Assembly: GCA_902782625.1 (NCBI GenBank)
Contig: CACZNZ010000218.1
Coordinates: 1 to 8,849, forward strand
Direction of reading: 5' to 3'
DNA: 8,849 nt
Source of the DNA: an uncultured Lachnospiraceae bacterium
GTDB taxonomy: Bacteria; Bacillota; Clostridia; Lachnospirales; Lachnospiraceae
Shown here: piece after piece, positions 1 through 7,710 of the stretch
Layout: every line of letters begins with the position of its first letter
How positions within the stretch are numbered: position 1 is the first letter of the stretch
Made by a program: the position numbers and the translations under genes
The notes under the pieces: generated by a model
Told to the model about the DNA's origin: nothing
Seen by the model: only the letters and a program-made list of their open reading frames with translations
Databases searched by the model: none

Positions 1-453
1 GAAGACATTAAATCAAAGATGAAATGGCAGACCATCGGATATGATAAGATCAATCAGCTTCGCCATGTAAGATTCTTTAAAGACATCTACGGGCTCCGCG
101 CACATATGAAAAAACATGCTGCCTTGATCCGGCCGAAGTTTGAAGTTGTACTTCATGCTCTGAAGAATGAACTTGGAGACCTTCAGATTGCCAGATGGAC
201 GGACCCCAAAGGAGGATATTTCATCTCCTTTGACTCTGAACCGGGATGCGCAAAAGAAATCGTTGCCAGATGCAAGGAAGCAGGCGTTGTGATGACAGGA
301 GCAGGAGCAGCCTTTCCATATGGCAATGATCCTGACGATTCCAATATCCGTATCGCGCCGACCATGCCTTCTTTGGAGGAACTGAAGCAGGCAGTAGAGG
401 TGTTTGTGGTATGTGTGAAGATGGTAACGGCCAAAAAACTTCTTTCTGAATAA
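1..453 (+). CDS. PLP-dependent aminotransferase, class I/II (aspartate aminotransferase-like), C-terminal part
   Basis: The reading frame is open from the first base and ends at TAA 451-453, so this is the last 150 codons of a gene that begins outside the window. The visible part matches the C-terminal small domain of fold-type I aminotransferases. It has a conserved segment around TIGYDKINQLRHVRFFKD (residues 11-28 of the fragment), a GGYFISFD strand near the middle, and NIRIAPTMPS near the end. The Arg there (residue 117 of the fragment) is at the position that binds the substrate alpha-carboxylate in this fold. The pattern resembles the aspartate/alanine aminotransferase-like family Pfam PF12897; that assignment is from memory of the family. 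The PLP lysine lies upstream and cannot be seen, and the substrate is not determined. The Met at 19 is internal, since the homology continues upstream of it. A terminator follows directly. Confidence 0.85.
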   Translation, partial: EDIKSKMKWQTIGYDKINQLRHVRFFKDIYGLRAHMKKHAALIRPKFEVVLHALKNELGDLQIARWTDPKGGYFISFDSEPGCAKEIVARCKEAGVVMTGAGAAFPYGNDPDDSNIRIAPTMPSLEELKQAVEVFVVCVKMVTAKKLLSE

Positions 454-468
454 TAACAATGAACTGAT

Positions 469-504
469 AAAGTAACTGCGCCGGACAGGGGCAGTTACTT
501 TTTT
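469..504 (+). terminator. Rho-independent terminator after the aminotransferase gene
   Basis: The left arm 469-479 (aaagtaactgc) pairs perfectly with 491-501 (gcagttacttt) to give an 11-bp stem with an 11-nt loop. A run of six T lies at 499-504. It sits 16 nt after the aminotransferase stop codon and only 24 nt before the murF start codon, so it separates the two genes or acts as a partial attenuator. Confidence 0.85.
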
Positions 505-528
505 CACGTAGCAAATGAGGGGAATATT

Positions 529-1917
529 ATGGAACATATGACGATTAAAGATATATTGGAAGCAACTGGTGGCAAACTTCTGTGTGGGCAGGAACATACG
601 GTGATCCGCGATTTCTCCATTGACTCCAGACAAGGGTCCTATGACAGCATTTTTGTACCGATCATCGGAGAACGGGTTGACGCTCATAAGTTTATCAGGG
701 ATGCTCTCAAAATCAACGGGGCAACCTTCACTGCTCAGCACTCGCAGATGGATGACACCAAACCGTGGATTCGAGTCGATGATACGTTAGAAGCCATGCA
801 GAAGGTCGGCACCTTCTACCGCAACCGGATGAAACTTCCGGTGGTGGCCGTGACAGGGAGTGTGGGGAAAACCACGACCCGCGAGATGATTGCCACGGTG
901 CTTGCTTCCGAGAAAAAGGTATTTGAGACCAGAGGGAATCAGAATTCGCAGGTAGGCGTACCGCTTACTCTGGCGCATCTTTCCAGAGAAGATGAAATCG
1001 CCGTTCTTGAGATTGGCATGAGTGAACGGGGACAGATCGAGAAATTGACCAAAATGATACGGCCTAATATTGCTGTGGTTACCGTTATAGGCGTAAGCCA
1101 CATCGCACAGCTGAAGTCTCAGGAAAACATTTGCTTAGAAAAGATGGATATCGTCAAAGGACTTCCTGAGGACGGCATGGTCTTTCTGAATGGCGATGAT
1201 CCTTTCCTGGCTCCATACAAGGGCAGACTTCCGTATAAGACATTCTTCTACGGTCTTGGCGAAAACTGTGATTACAGAGCAGAAAATATACGCATTACCA
1301 GAGGACAGACACATTTTACCCTTGTCTATGCGGATGGGACGCAGGAAGTGATTCTGGCAGCCATGGGAGAGCATAATGTAAGAAATGCACTGGCAGGGCT
1401 GGGCATTGCCCACCAGATGGGACTTGACATGAGGATTGCGGCAGCTTCTTTGCAGCATTTTTCAGGCCAGCGGCAAAAAATGTACCGTACATCATCCTGC
1501 TTGCTGATTGATGACACCTACAATGCCAGTCCGGATTCCATGAAGGCCAGCGCCAAGGTGCTTTCGGAGATGAGTGGTATCGAAGGACGGCGGATTGCTG
1601 GTCTTGCGGATATGCTGGAACTTGGAGATGACGAAGCACGGTATCATTATGAGACAGGGCAGGCGATCGGAAAGCTTTCCATTGATGTGGCAGCCGCCTA
1701 CGGTGCGTTGGCAAAAGAACTTCTGAAAGGAATCAGGGAAGAGAATCCAGATATCGAGACCCACTGGTTTGAGACTAAAGAAGAACTAAAGGAATGGCTT
1801 CTTCACAATGTTCATGAAAAGGATGCTCTGCTTCTGAAAGGTTCGAATGGCATGGGACTTTCGACCATCTCAGAAGCATTCCTCGAAAAAGACCGGGAGA
1901 CTGGAACAGATGAGTAA
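529..1917 (+). CDS. murF: UDP-N-acetylmuramoyl-tripeptide--D-alanyl-D-alanine ligase (MurF)
   Basis: MurF joins D-Ala-D-Ala to UDP-MurNAc-tripeptide using ATP, the last cytoplasmic step in making the peptidoglycan precursor. The protein has 462 residues, normal for MurF. Residues 1-100 form the UDP-substrate-binding N-terminal domain (TIKDILEATGGKL, then FSIDSR). The central Mur ligase domain has the P-loop GSVGKTTT (110-117), GNQNSQVGVPLTL (137-149) and EIGMS (161-165). Lys205 in LEKMDIV lies where Mur ligases carry a carbamylated lysine (inferred by alignment). The C-terminal domain has DDTYNASPDSM (328-338), which is diagnostic for MurF, then ADMLELGDDE and LLKGSNGMG. The start at 529 follows an AGGGG site at 518-522; a second Met three codons on is a possible alternative. 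The stop overlaps the start of the next gene by 8 bp, which suggests translational coupling. The ligase reads as intact. Confidence 0.96.
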   Translation: MEHMTIKDILEATGGKLLCGQEHTVIRDFSIDSRQGSYDSIFVPIIGERVDAHKFIRDALKINGATFTAQHSQMDDTKPWIRVDDTLEAMQKVGTFYRNRMKLPVVAVTGSVGKTTTREMIATVLASEKKVFETRGNQNSQVGVPLTLAHLSREDEIAVLEIGMSERGQIEKLTKMIRPNIAVVTVIGVSHIAQLKSQENICLEKMDIVKGLPEDGMVFLNGDDPFLAPYKGRLPYKTFFYGLGENCDYRAENIRITRGQTHFTLVYADGTQEVILAAMGEHNVRNALAGLGIAHQMGLDMRIAAASLQHFSGQRQKMYRTSSCLLIDDTYNASPDSMKASAKVLSEMSGIEGRRIAGLADMLELGDDEARYHYETGQAIGKLSIDVAAAYGALAKELLKGIREENPDIETHWFETKEELKEWLLHNVHEKDALLLKGSNGMGLSTISEAFLEKDRETGTDE

Positions 1918-3823
1918 CGACAATTACAATGCAAACAGTATAGATATTCTTGAAGGACTTGAGGCAGTCAGGAAACGTCCCGGAATGTATATCGGCAGCG
2001 TTTCTACAAGAGGCCTGAATCATCTGATCTATGAGATCGTGGACAATTCTGTGGATGAACATCTTGCCGGTTTCTGTGATGAGATCCATGTGGAACTCGG
2101 AGAAGATGGGACAGCCTCAATCCGGGATAACGGAAGAGGTATCCCGGTAGGCATCAATGAAAAAGCAGGAATTCCCGCAGTGGAAGTTGTCTTTACCATG
2201 CTCCATGCCGGGGGTAAATTCGGCAACGATGGATATAAGATATCTGGCGGACTCCACGGAGTGGGGGCTTCGGTGGTTAACGCGCTGTCCGTATGGCTTG
2301 AGGTTAAAATTCAGACTGACGGAAAAGTCTATGAGCAGATGTTTGAAAAGGGACATACGGTTGCCCCGTTAGAGGTAATCGGCACCTGCAAAAAGAGTGA
2401 AACGGGAACCAGCGTGACATTTCTGCCGGATGATGAAATATTTGATAAAACTTATTTTAAAGCGGAATCTATCAAGAGCCGGCTTCATGAGACAGCCTAT
2501 CTCAATCCGGGACTGAAGATCATTTTCACAAACCGCAGGCCCGGGGAAGAGGAGGAAATCTGTTTTGAGGAACCGGAAGGACTGAAAGCCTATGTGGCAG
2601 ATCTCAACAAGAAAAAGAGCAAGATCAGTGAGATCGTCTATTTTAAGAAAAAAGTGGATGATATTGAGGTGGAAGCTGCATTTCAGTATGTGGATGAGTA
2701 CCAGGAGACGCTCCTGGGATTCTGCAACAATATCGGAACCATGGAAGGCGGAACCCATATCACAGGGTTCAAGACCAAGTTCACGGCGGTGATGAATCAG
2801 TATGCCCGGGAAATCGGGGTGCTTAAAGAAAAGGATAAGAATTTTACCGGAGCAGATGTAAGAAACGGTATGACAGCTGTTCTCTCTATCAAGCATAAGG
2901 ATCCTCGTTTTGAAGGACAGACCAAGACAAAACTCGACAATCCTGATGCTGGAAAGGCAGTCTCAGAGGTGGTCGGGGAAGAACTGGTGCTCTATTTTGA
3001 CAGGAATTTAGAAGAGCTTCGCAAAATTCTTTCCTGTGCTGAGAAATCGGCAAAGATCCGTAAAGCGGAGGAGAAGGCACGGACCAATCTGATCTCCAAA
3101 TCCAAATATTCGATTGATACCAACGGAAAGCTGGCAAATTGCGAGAGCAGGAAACCGGAAGAATGTGAAGTGTTTATCGTGGAGGGTGATTCCGCAGGTG
3201 GTTCAGCCAAGACTGCAAGGAATCGCAAAACCCAGGCGATTCTTCCTATACGGGGAAAGATCCTCAATGTAGAGAAGGCAACGATGGATAAAGTCCTGGC
3301 AAACGCGGAGATCAAAACCATGATCCATACCTTTGGCTGTGGTTTTTCGGAAGGATACGGCAACGACTTTGACATCAGCAAGCTTCGGTATCATAAGATT
3401 GTGATTATGACCGATGCCGATGTGGACGGAGCGCATATCGCTACTTTGCTGCTTACTTTCTTTTATCGGTTCATGCCGGAATTGATCCATCACGGACATG
3501 TTTATCTGGCAACGCCTCCGCTCTATAAGGCAGTGCCCAAAAAAGGGAAAGAAGAATATCTTTATGATGACAGGGCGCTTGAGAAATACAGAAAAACCCA
3601 TAAAGGGGCTTTCACGCTGCAGAGATATAAAGGACTTGGGGAGATGGATGCAGAACAGTTGTGGGAGACCACCCTTGATCCTGAGACCAGAATTCTCAAA
3701 CAGGTCGAGATTGAAGACGGGCGTCTGGCATCGGAGATTACTTCCATGCTGATGGGCTCGGAAGTGCCGCCGCGCAGAGCATTTATTCATTCGCATGCAC
3801 AGGATGCGGATATTGATCTGTAG
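1910..3823 (+). CDS. gyrB: Type IIA DNA topoisomerase subunit B (GyrB/ParE family, GyrB-like signatures)
   Basis: This is the ATPase and TOPRIM subunit of a type IIA topoisomerase, 637 residues from the chosen start. The GHKL ATPase domain has Glu42 (catalytic base), Asn46, Asp73 in RDNGRG, Lys103 in AGGKF and GGLHGVG (113-119), numbered as in E. coli GyrB. The transducer domain has the QTK loop (Gln337, Lys339). The TOPRIM domain has EGDSAGGSAK starting at Glu425 and the metal-binding Asp502, Asp504 and Asp506. QRYKGLGEM begins at 571. ATG 1910 was chosen because homology starts with NANSIDILEGLEAVRKRPGMYIG and GGGAG lies about 10 nt upstream; the 21 extra codons from an ATG at 1847 lie inside murF. 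LANCESRKPEECE before the EGDSAGG motif, KILNVEKA and LRYHKIVIMTDADVDG resemble GyrB more than ParE. The gene is not beside recF or dnaN, so it may be a second paralogue used as topoisomerase IV. The family is certain; GyrB versus ParE is open. Confidence 0.93.
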   Translation: MSNDNYNANSIDILEGLEAVRKRPGMYIGSVSTRGLNHLIYEIVDNSVDEHLAGFCDEIHVELGEDGTASIRDNGRGIPVGINEKAGIPAVEVVFTMLHAGGKFGNDGYKISGGLHGVGASVVNALSVWLEVKIQTDGKVYEQMFEKGHTVAPLEVIGTCKKSETGTSVTFLPDDEIFDKTYFKAESIKSRLHETAYLNPGLKIIFTNRRPGEEEEICFEEPEGLKAYVADLNKKKSKISEIVYFKKKVDDIEVEAAFQYVDEYQETLLGFCNNIGTMEGGTHITGFKTKFTAVMNQYAREIGVLKEKDKNFTGADVRNGMTAVLSIKHKDPRFEGQTKTKLDNPDAGKAVSEVVGEELVLYFDRNLEELRKILSCAEKSAKIRKAEEKARTNLISKSKYSIDTNGKLANCESRKPEECEVFIVEGDSAGGSAKTARNRKTQAILPIRGKILNVEKATMDKVLANAEIKTMIHTFGCGFSEGYGNDFDISKLRYHKIVIMTDADVDGAHIATLLLTFFYRFMPELIHHGHVYLATPPLYKAVPKKGKEEYLYDDRALEKYRKTHKGAFTLQRYKGLGEMDAEQLWETTLDPETRILKQVEIEDGRLASEITSMLMGSEVPPRRAFIHSHAQDADIDL

Positions 3824-3852
3824 ACGGACTGCACAATAGAAAGGCAATAAGA

Positions 3853-6117
3853 ATGGCAGAACAAATCATTAAAACAGAATTTTCCGAAGTGATGCAGAAA
3901 TCCTACATTGATTATGCGATGAGTGTCATCACACAGAGGGCGTTGCCGGATGTACGGGACGGATTAAAACCTGTACAGAGACGGGTTCTGTATGCGATGC
4001 AGGAACTCGGCCTCTCTTCCGATCGTCCTCACAGAAAGTCGGCTCGTATCGTCGGAGATACCATGGGTAAATACCATCCACACGGCGACAGTTCGATCTA
4101 TGAAGCACTGGTGGTAATGGAGCAGGAGTTTAAGAAAGGGATGCCGCTTGTTGACGGACATGGGAATTTCGGATCCATTGAAGGCGACGGAGCGGCTGCC
4201 ATGCGTTATACAGAGGCAAAGCTTGAGAAATTCACACAGGAAGTTTATCTGAAAGATCTTGACAAAAATGTCGTGGATTTTACGATGAACTTTGATGAGA
4301 CGGAAAGAGAGCCGGTCGTGCTTCCCGTGCGGATTCCCAATCTGCTGATCAATGGGGCAGAAGGTATTGCTGTCGGCATGACGACGAATATCCCACCTCA
4401 TAATCTCTGCGAGGTAGCAGACGGCGTGATGGCTTATCTGGATGATCCGGATATCACGACAGAAGGGTTGATGGAGTATATCCAGGGACCGGATTTTCCC
4501 ACAGGAGGTCTGGTGGTCAATAAAAAAGATCTTCGTGAGATCTATGAGACCGGAGTCGGGAAGCTGAAGCTCCGCGGGAAGGTGGAAGTGGAAGCACCGA
4601 AACGGAAGAGCGGCCGCGAAAAGCTGGTGATTACTGAGATTCCTTATACGATGATCGGGGCCAATATCGGGAAATTCATCTCCGATGTGGTAGGCCTGAT
4701 TGAAAACCGTGTCACTGGGGATATTGTGGATGTATCCAATGAATCTTCCAAAGAAGGAATCCGTATTGTACTCGAATTGAAAAAAGGGGCTGATCCGGAG
4801 CAGATTACAAACATCCTTTATAAGAAAACAAGACTGGAGGACACGTTTGGTGTCAATATGCTTGCGATCGCTGACGGAAAGCCGGAACTCTTATCTCTGA
4901 AAGAGATCATCGCAAGACACACTGCATTTTATAAAGAAATCCTGACGAGAAAATACGAGACACTTCTTGCGAAGGAACTTGAACAAAAAGAGATTAAAGA
5001 AGGTCTGATCAAGGCCTGCGATATCATTGATCTGATCATAGAAATCCTCCGGGGCAGCAACAGTATCAAAGAGGCAAAGAACTGCCTGATTCACGGAGAT
5101 ACCGGGGAAATCCGATTCAAGACGAAGAAATCCCAGAAAGAAGCATCCAGATTGTCCTTTACGGAGAAGCAGGCGACAGCGATTCTTGAGATGCGTCTGT
5201 ATCGACTGATTGGTCTGGAGATCCTTGCGCTGCAGAACGAATATGCCGAGATTCTCAATAAGATCAAGAATTATCAGGATATACTCGATCATCCGGAATC
5301 TATGAAACGGGTGATGAAAAAGGATCTTAAAAAGATCAAGAAGGATTTCGGATTTGAACGAAAGACACAACTTGTCAATGCGAAAGCAGCGGTGATTCAG
5401 GAAAAACCTCTCGAAGAAAAAGAAGTTGTCTTTGTCATGGATCGTTTCGGATATGCAAAGGTATTCGACCTTTCTACAGTCGAGAGAAATACGGATACTG
5501 TATATCAGGAATATAAGACGATCATCAACTGCATGAATACGGAAAAGATTGCATTTTTTACGGACACTGGACTCATGCATCAGGTGAAGGTGCTAGATGT
5601 CCCTGTAGGAAGGCTGCGTGACAAAGGGACACCGATTGATAATCTCTGTAATTATGACAGCAAGTCAGAGCAGATTGTCCTTGCGGTACCGGAACATTTG
5701 CTGTCAATGGGAAGTCTTTTATTCGTGACAGAGCAATCGATGGTGAAACTGGTTGACGGGCAGGAGTATCTGGTATCGAAAAAGACGGTACAGGCAACAA
5801 AACTGTCCGAGAATGACAAGGTACGCGCTGTATTTATGCTGTCCGGCAAAGAGGAGCAAAGAAGCGGCTATGTCATCATGCAGAGTGAAGAGGGATATTT
5901 CCTCCGATTTGCTTTGCAGGAAGTTACTTACAAAAAGAAAGGAGCACTCGGGCTCCAGGGAATGAATCTGTCAGATCAGGACAGTGTCTCGCATGTCTAT
6001 CTTTACGGGACTATGGAAGAATCAACGGATTCCATCATGTATAAAGAAAAAGAATTGTCCTTTGGCAAGCTTCGGTTGATGAAGCATAATTCCAAAGGGG
6101 TAAAAGTGAGAAGATAA
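3853..6117 (+). CDS. Type IIA DNA topoisomerase subunit A (GyrA/ParC family), no GyrA box
   Basis: This is the DNA breakage-reunion subunit, 754 residues, partner of the gene just upstream (29-nt gap, AGAAAGG site at 3838-3844). [14 protein letters not shown] (31-44) and GKYHPHGD (72-79) belong to the winged-helix region. The catalytic Tyr119 lies in [10 protein letters not shown]. The quinolone-resistance positions are Ser80 and Glu84, the same numbers and residues as ParC/GrlA, and are the usual susceptible-type residues. GPDFPTGG lies near 212 and [13 protein letters not shown] near 445, in the coiled-coil/tower region. From about 524 the beta-pinwheel C-terminal domain is only about 230 residues, shorter than in typical GyrA. 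At the first blade (FGYAKVFDL, 532-540) the next residues contain no QRRGGKG-like GyrA box. That box is required for DNA wrapping and negative supercoiling, so the enzyme is inferred to relax or decatenate rather than supercoil. The core sequence around [13 protein letters not shown] is more GyrA-like than ParC-like. The family is certain; the subtype is open. Confidence 0.93.
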   Translation: MAEQIIKTEFSEVMQKSYIDYAMSVITQRALPDVRDGLKPVQRRVLYAMQELGLSSDRPHRKSARIVGDTMGKYHPHGDSSIYEALVVMEQEFKKGMPLVDGHGNFGSIEGDGAAAMRYTEAKLEKFTQEVYLKDLDKNVVDFTMNFDETEREPVVLPVRIPNLLINGAEGIAVGMTTNIPPHNLCEVADGVMAYLDDPDITTEGLMEYIQGPDFPTGGLVVNKKDLREIYETGVGKLKLRGKVEVEAPKRKSGREKLVITEIPYTMIGANIGKFISDVVGLIENRVTGDIVDVSNESSKEGIRIVLELKKGADPEQITNILYKKTRLEDTFGVNMLAIADGKPELLSLKEIIARHTAFYKEILTRKYETLLAKELEQKEIKEGLIKACDIIDLIIEILRGSNSIKEAKNCLIHGDTGEIRFKTKKSQKEASRLSFTEKQATAILEMRLYRLIGLEILALQNEYAEILNKIKNYQDILDHPESMKRVMKKDLKKIKKDFGFERKTQLVNAKAAVIQEKPLEEKEVVFVMDRFGYAKVFDLSTVERNTDTVYQEYKTIINCMNTEKIAFFTDTGLMHQVKVLDVPVGRLRDKGTPIDNLCNYDSKSEQIVLAVPEHLLSMGSLLFVTEQSMVKLVDGQEYLVSKKTVQATKLSENDKVRAVFMLSGKEEQRSGYVIMQSEEGYFLRFALQEVTYKKKGALGLQGMNLSDQDSVSHVYLYGTMEESTDSIMYKEKELSFGKLRLMKHNSKGVKVRR

Positions 6118-6157
6118 AAAAACAGTGTCACTTCGAATAGAAGAGGCACTGTTTTTT
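6117..6157. terminator. Bidirectional Rho-independent terminator between convergent genes
   Basis: A-rich arm 6117-6129 pairs with 6145-6157 (13 bp with one G-T pair). After an A/A mismatch the loop continues as a 4-bp helix, cttc 6131-6134 with gaag 6140-6143, closed by a 5-nt loop. On the + strand it ends in TTTTTT (6152-6157), and on the - strand the A run 6116-6122 reads as T7. It lies between the stop of the topoisomerase A gene and the stop of the L,D-transpeptidase gene (6163), so it can end both transcripts. Confidence 0.88.
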
Positions 6158-6162
6158 GAAGT

Positions 6163-7593
6163 CTAATCGTAAATGATAACGGGGAATCCTTCTTTTACAT
6201 GTTTAAAGAGGACTTCTGCGGCATAGATCGGGAGATTGACACATCCGTGGGATCCATTGCCACGGTATTCATTGCCACCAAAATATCCACGCCAATCCGC
6301 ATCGTGGAGTCCCTGGTTTCCGTTGAAAGGCATCCAGTAGCGTACTTTGGAGGAATACTCCCCGCCGCCGGCATTCGGTCCGGTAAGTGTGGCGTTACGC
6401 TGCTTGTAGGTAATACTGTAAGCACCGGTATAGGTGGGAGCATTCTTGGTGGGATCACCTGTGACACAGGAATCGTTCATGATACATTTGCCGTCGACGA
6501 AGAGCCAGACTTCCTGACTGGCAATGCTGACTTCTACATAGGAATCACCGATATCAGTATCTTTTTTACGGACTTCGGCCGTGTATTCATAGACGGGTTC
6601 CCGTTTTACGTCGGCACCGGCTTTCATATCTTTGATCAGTTTGGCTTTTTCTTTTTCTGCGTCGATCTTCCAGCCGTAATCCCCATCGGCGACCCATTTC
6701 TTTTCTCCGTTTGCCGTCTTAAAATATCTTCCGCCGCCCATGGTGTTATATTTATCGCCAAGCTTTCGAAGATATTTGTCAATTTGATCTCCCTGGATCT
6801 TCACCTCGAATTTATCGTTGATCTTGATAAAGTCTTTGGTCGTGGCATAGTCAAGCACCGAGTCTTCATAGACAAAATCGTAGGTAATGGTACAGCCCGT
6901 GTATTTGTTGGCTGTGGCCAGAGCATTCTGAACATCATCGTCTTTTTCAAAATGTTTCGGCATCTTATAAAGGCCTTCCTTTTCCAGATCAATCTCCGTA
7001 ACACCGCTTCGGATATCCTCATCTATCTTCGCGATCAGTTTCTTTTTCAGAACTGTATTGCCTAAAATCTCCGGAACGACCTCATAGGCGGTCTTGCCTT
7101 TTTTCACATAGGCATCTTCAGGTGCGATGATATTTTTTTTATCAAAACAGGCCAGTGCATTTACCTGTTCTTTCAGCTTTGCCTCGTCATAAGTCATGGT
7201 AAGAGAAATCTTATTATTGTGTTCCCCAAAGAAATCCATGAACCAAGTCCATTTATCTTCTCCGGCATGCAGGTCCTTAACCTGGGATCCCACATCAATA
7301 ACTGTACCAATTGCCTGAGGATCAATCTGTTCTGTACGCTCTTTTTCCTTCAGGCTGATGGTATGAGAGGCAAAATCCTTCGTGAATACATCCTCCGCTT
7401 CTTTAACTGTAAGATTACCGACCTTTGTATGGTTAATCATCTGATTTCTGTGAAAATGTGTATCATAATAGTGGACACCGTATGCATAGATTCCTCCCAG
7501 AGCCACAATAGCAGCAGTGCCAAAGATCAGCAGCTTTTTCTTCATGGAACCTTTTCCGGAGGATGAAACGGAATTTTCTTTCTTGTCACTCAT
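6163..7593 (-). CDS. Membrane-anchored L,D-transpeptidase (YkuD domain) with PG4-type peptidoglycan-binding region
   Basis: YkuD-family L,D-transpeptidases make 3-3 cross-links in peptidoglycan, or attach other groups to it, through a catalytic cysteine outside the membrane. The protein has 476 residues. A short polar, basic N-terminus (1-20) precedes a single hydrophobic segment (about 20-40, LLIFGTAAIVALGGIYAYGV) with no lipobox, so a type II membrane anchor is likely. Residues about 160-212 (YEVVPEILGNTV, then IDLEKEGLY) and about 263-330 resemble the PG_binding_4 repeats often found before YkuD in Clostridia. The YkuD domain is about 352-475, with VEVSIASQEVWLFVDG, His430 in GLHDADW and the signature RGNGSHGCVNL with His449 and Cys451, so the active site is intact. 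The start codon 7593-7591 has AAAGGA about 10 nt upstream. The gene is convergent with the topoisomerase operon and lies 117 nt downstream of the CYTH gene on the same strand. Its upstream region has its own -10 box and a palindrome, which suggests separate regulation. The exact substrate is not known. Confidence 0.93.
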   Translation of the reverse strand: MSDKKENSVSSSGKGSMKKKLLIFGTAAIVALGGIYAYGVHYYDTHFHRNQMINHTKVGNLTVKEAEDVFTKDFASHTISLKEKERTEQIDPQAIGTVIDVGSQVKDLHAGEDKWTWFMDFFGEHNNKISLTMTYDEAKLKEQVNALACFDKKNIIAPEDAYVKKGKTAYEVVPEILGNTVLKKKLIAKIDEDIRSGVTEIDLEKEGLYKMPKHFEKDDDVQNALATANKYTGCTITYDFVYEDSVLDYATTKDFIKINDKFEVKIQGDQIDKYLRKLGDKYNTMGGGRYFKTANGEKKWVADGDYGWKIDAEKEKAKLIKDMKAGADVKREPVYEYTAEVRKKDTDIGDSYVEVSIASQEVWLFVDGKCIMNDSCVTGDPTKNAPTYTGAYSITYKQRNATLTGPNAGGGEYSSKVRYWMPFNGNQGLHDADWRGYFGGNEYRGNGSHGCVNLPIYAAEVLFKHVKEGFPVIIYD

Positions 7594-7633
7594 GTCTTAA
7601 TCATCCTTTCTAATCTATCTAAACTCTATCAAA

Positions 7634-7648
7634 TGAGTCACTGACTCA
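7634..7648. promoter_or_regulatory. Candidate operator: perfect 15-bp palindrome in the L,D-transpeptidase leader
   Basis: tgagtca at 7634-7640 and tgactca at 7642-7648 are exact inverted copies around one central base. The 7-nt arms with a 1-nt centre are too close to form an RNA hairpin, so a DNA site for a dimeric regulator is more likely. It would lie at about +6 to +20 relative to the predicted start of transcription, a position typical for repression. The binding protein is unknown. Confidence 0.5.
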
Positions 7649-7660
7649 CACATAGACGTA

Positions 7661-7666
7661 ATTATA
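7661..7666 (-). promoter_or_regulatory. Candidate -10 box of the L,D-transpeptidase promoter
   Basis: Read on the - strand this is a perfect TATAAT, 68 nt before the start codon. No good TTGACA-like -35 lies 16-18 nt upstream (ATACCC or a close variant there), so the promoter may depend on an activator or use another sigma factor. The predicted transcription start is near 7654. Confidence 0.55.
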
Positions 7667-7710
7667 TCTCAAATTCTATCAAAGGGTATTATGTAATTGT
7701 TAAATTATCT

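Larger units (their letters stand above)
7616..7683 (-). repeat. Pair of imperfect direct repeats flanking the palindrome
   Basis: On the - strand, tttgatagaatttgagata (7683-7665) and tttgatagagtttagata (7633-7616) match except for one A/G change and one missing base. Their starts are exactly 50 bp apart, close to five helical turns. The upstream copy runs into the TATAAT box and the downstream copy ends just before the ribosome binding site. Confidence 0.55.

Noticed and set aside
13..741. 242-codon open frame on the - strand
   Set aside because: It runs antisense across the aminotransferase end, the terminator hairpin and the start of murF, which are well supported on the + strand.
1847..1909. 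Upstream ATG extending the topoisomerase B subunit by 21 residues
   Set aside because: The added residues do not match the family, lie wholly inside murF, and the ATG at 1910 begins right at the conserved N-terminus.
5932..5952. KKKGALG at residues 694-700 of the A subunit as a possible GyrA box
   Set aside because: It is in a late pinwheel blade and fits the ordinary repeated blade motif (basic-x-x-x-G-x-x-G-hydrophobic), not the first-blade QRRGGKG position.
6199..7065. 288-codon open frame on the + strand, antisense to the L,D-transpeptidase gene
   Set aside because: The opposite strand encodes a clear YkuD protein with an intact active site. The + frame has low-complexity hydrophobic composition typical of an antisense shadow, no recognisable domain, and no distinct ribosome binding site that I could see.
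7684..7710. Terminator after the CYTH gene
   Set aside because: The sequence is A/T-rich but I could not find a stable G+C-containing hairpin followed by a T run on the - strand, so read-through into the L,D-transpeptidase gene is possible.
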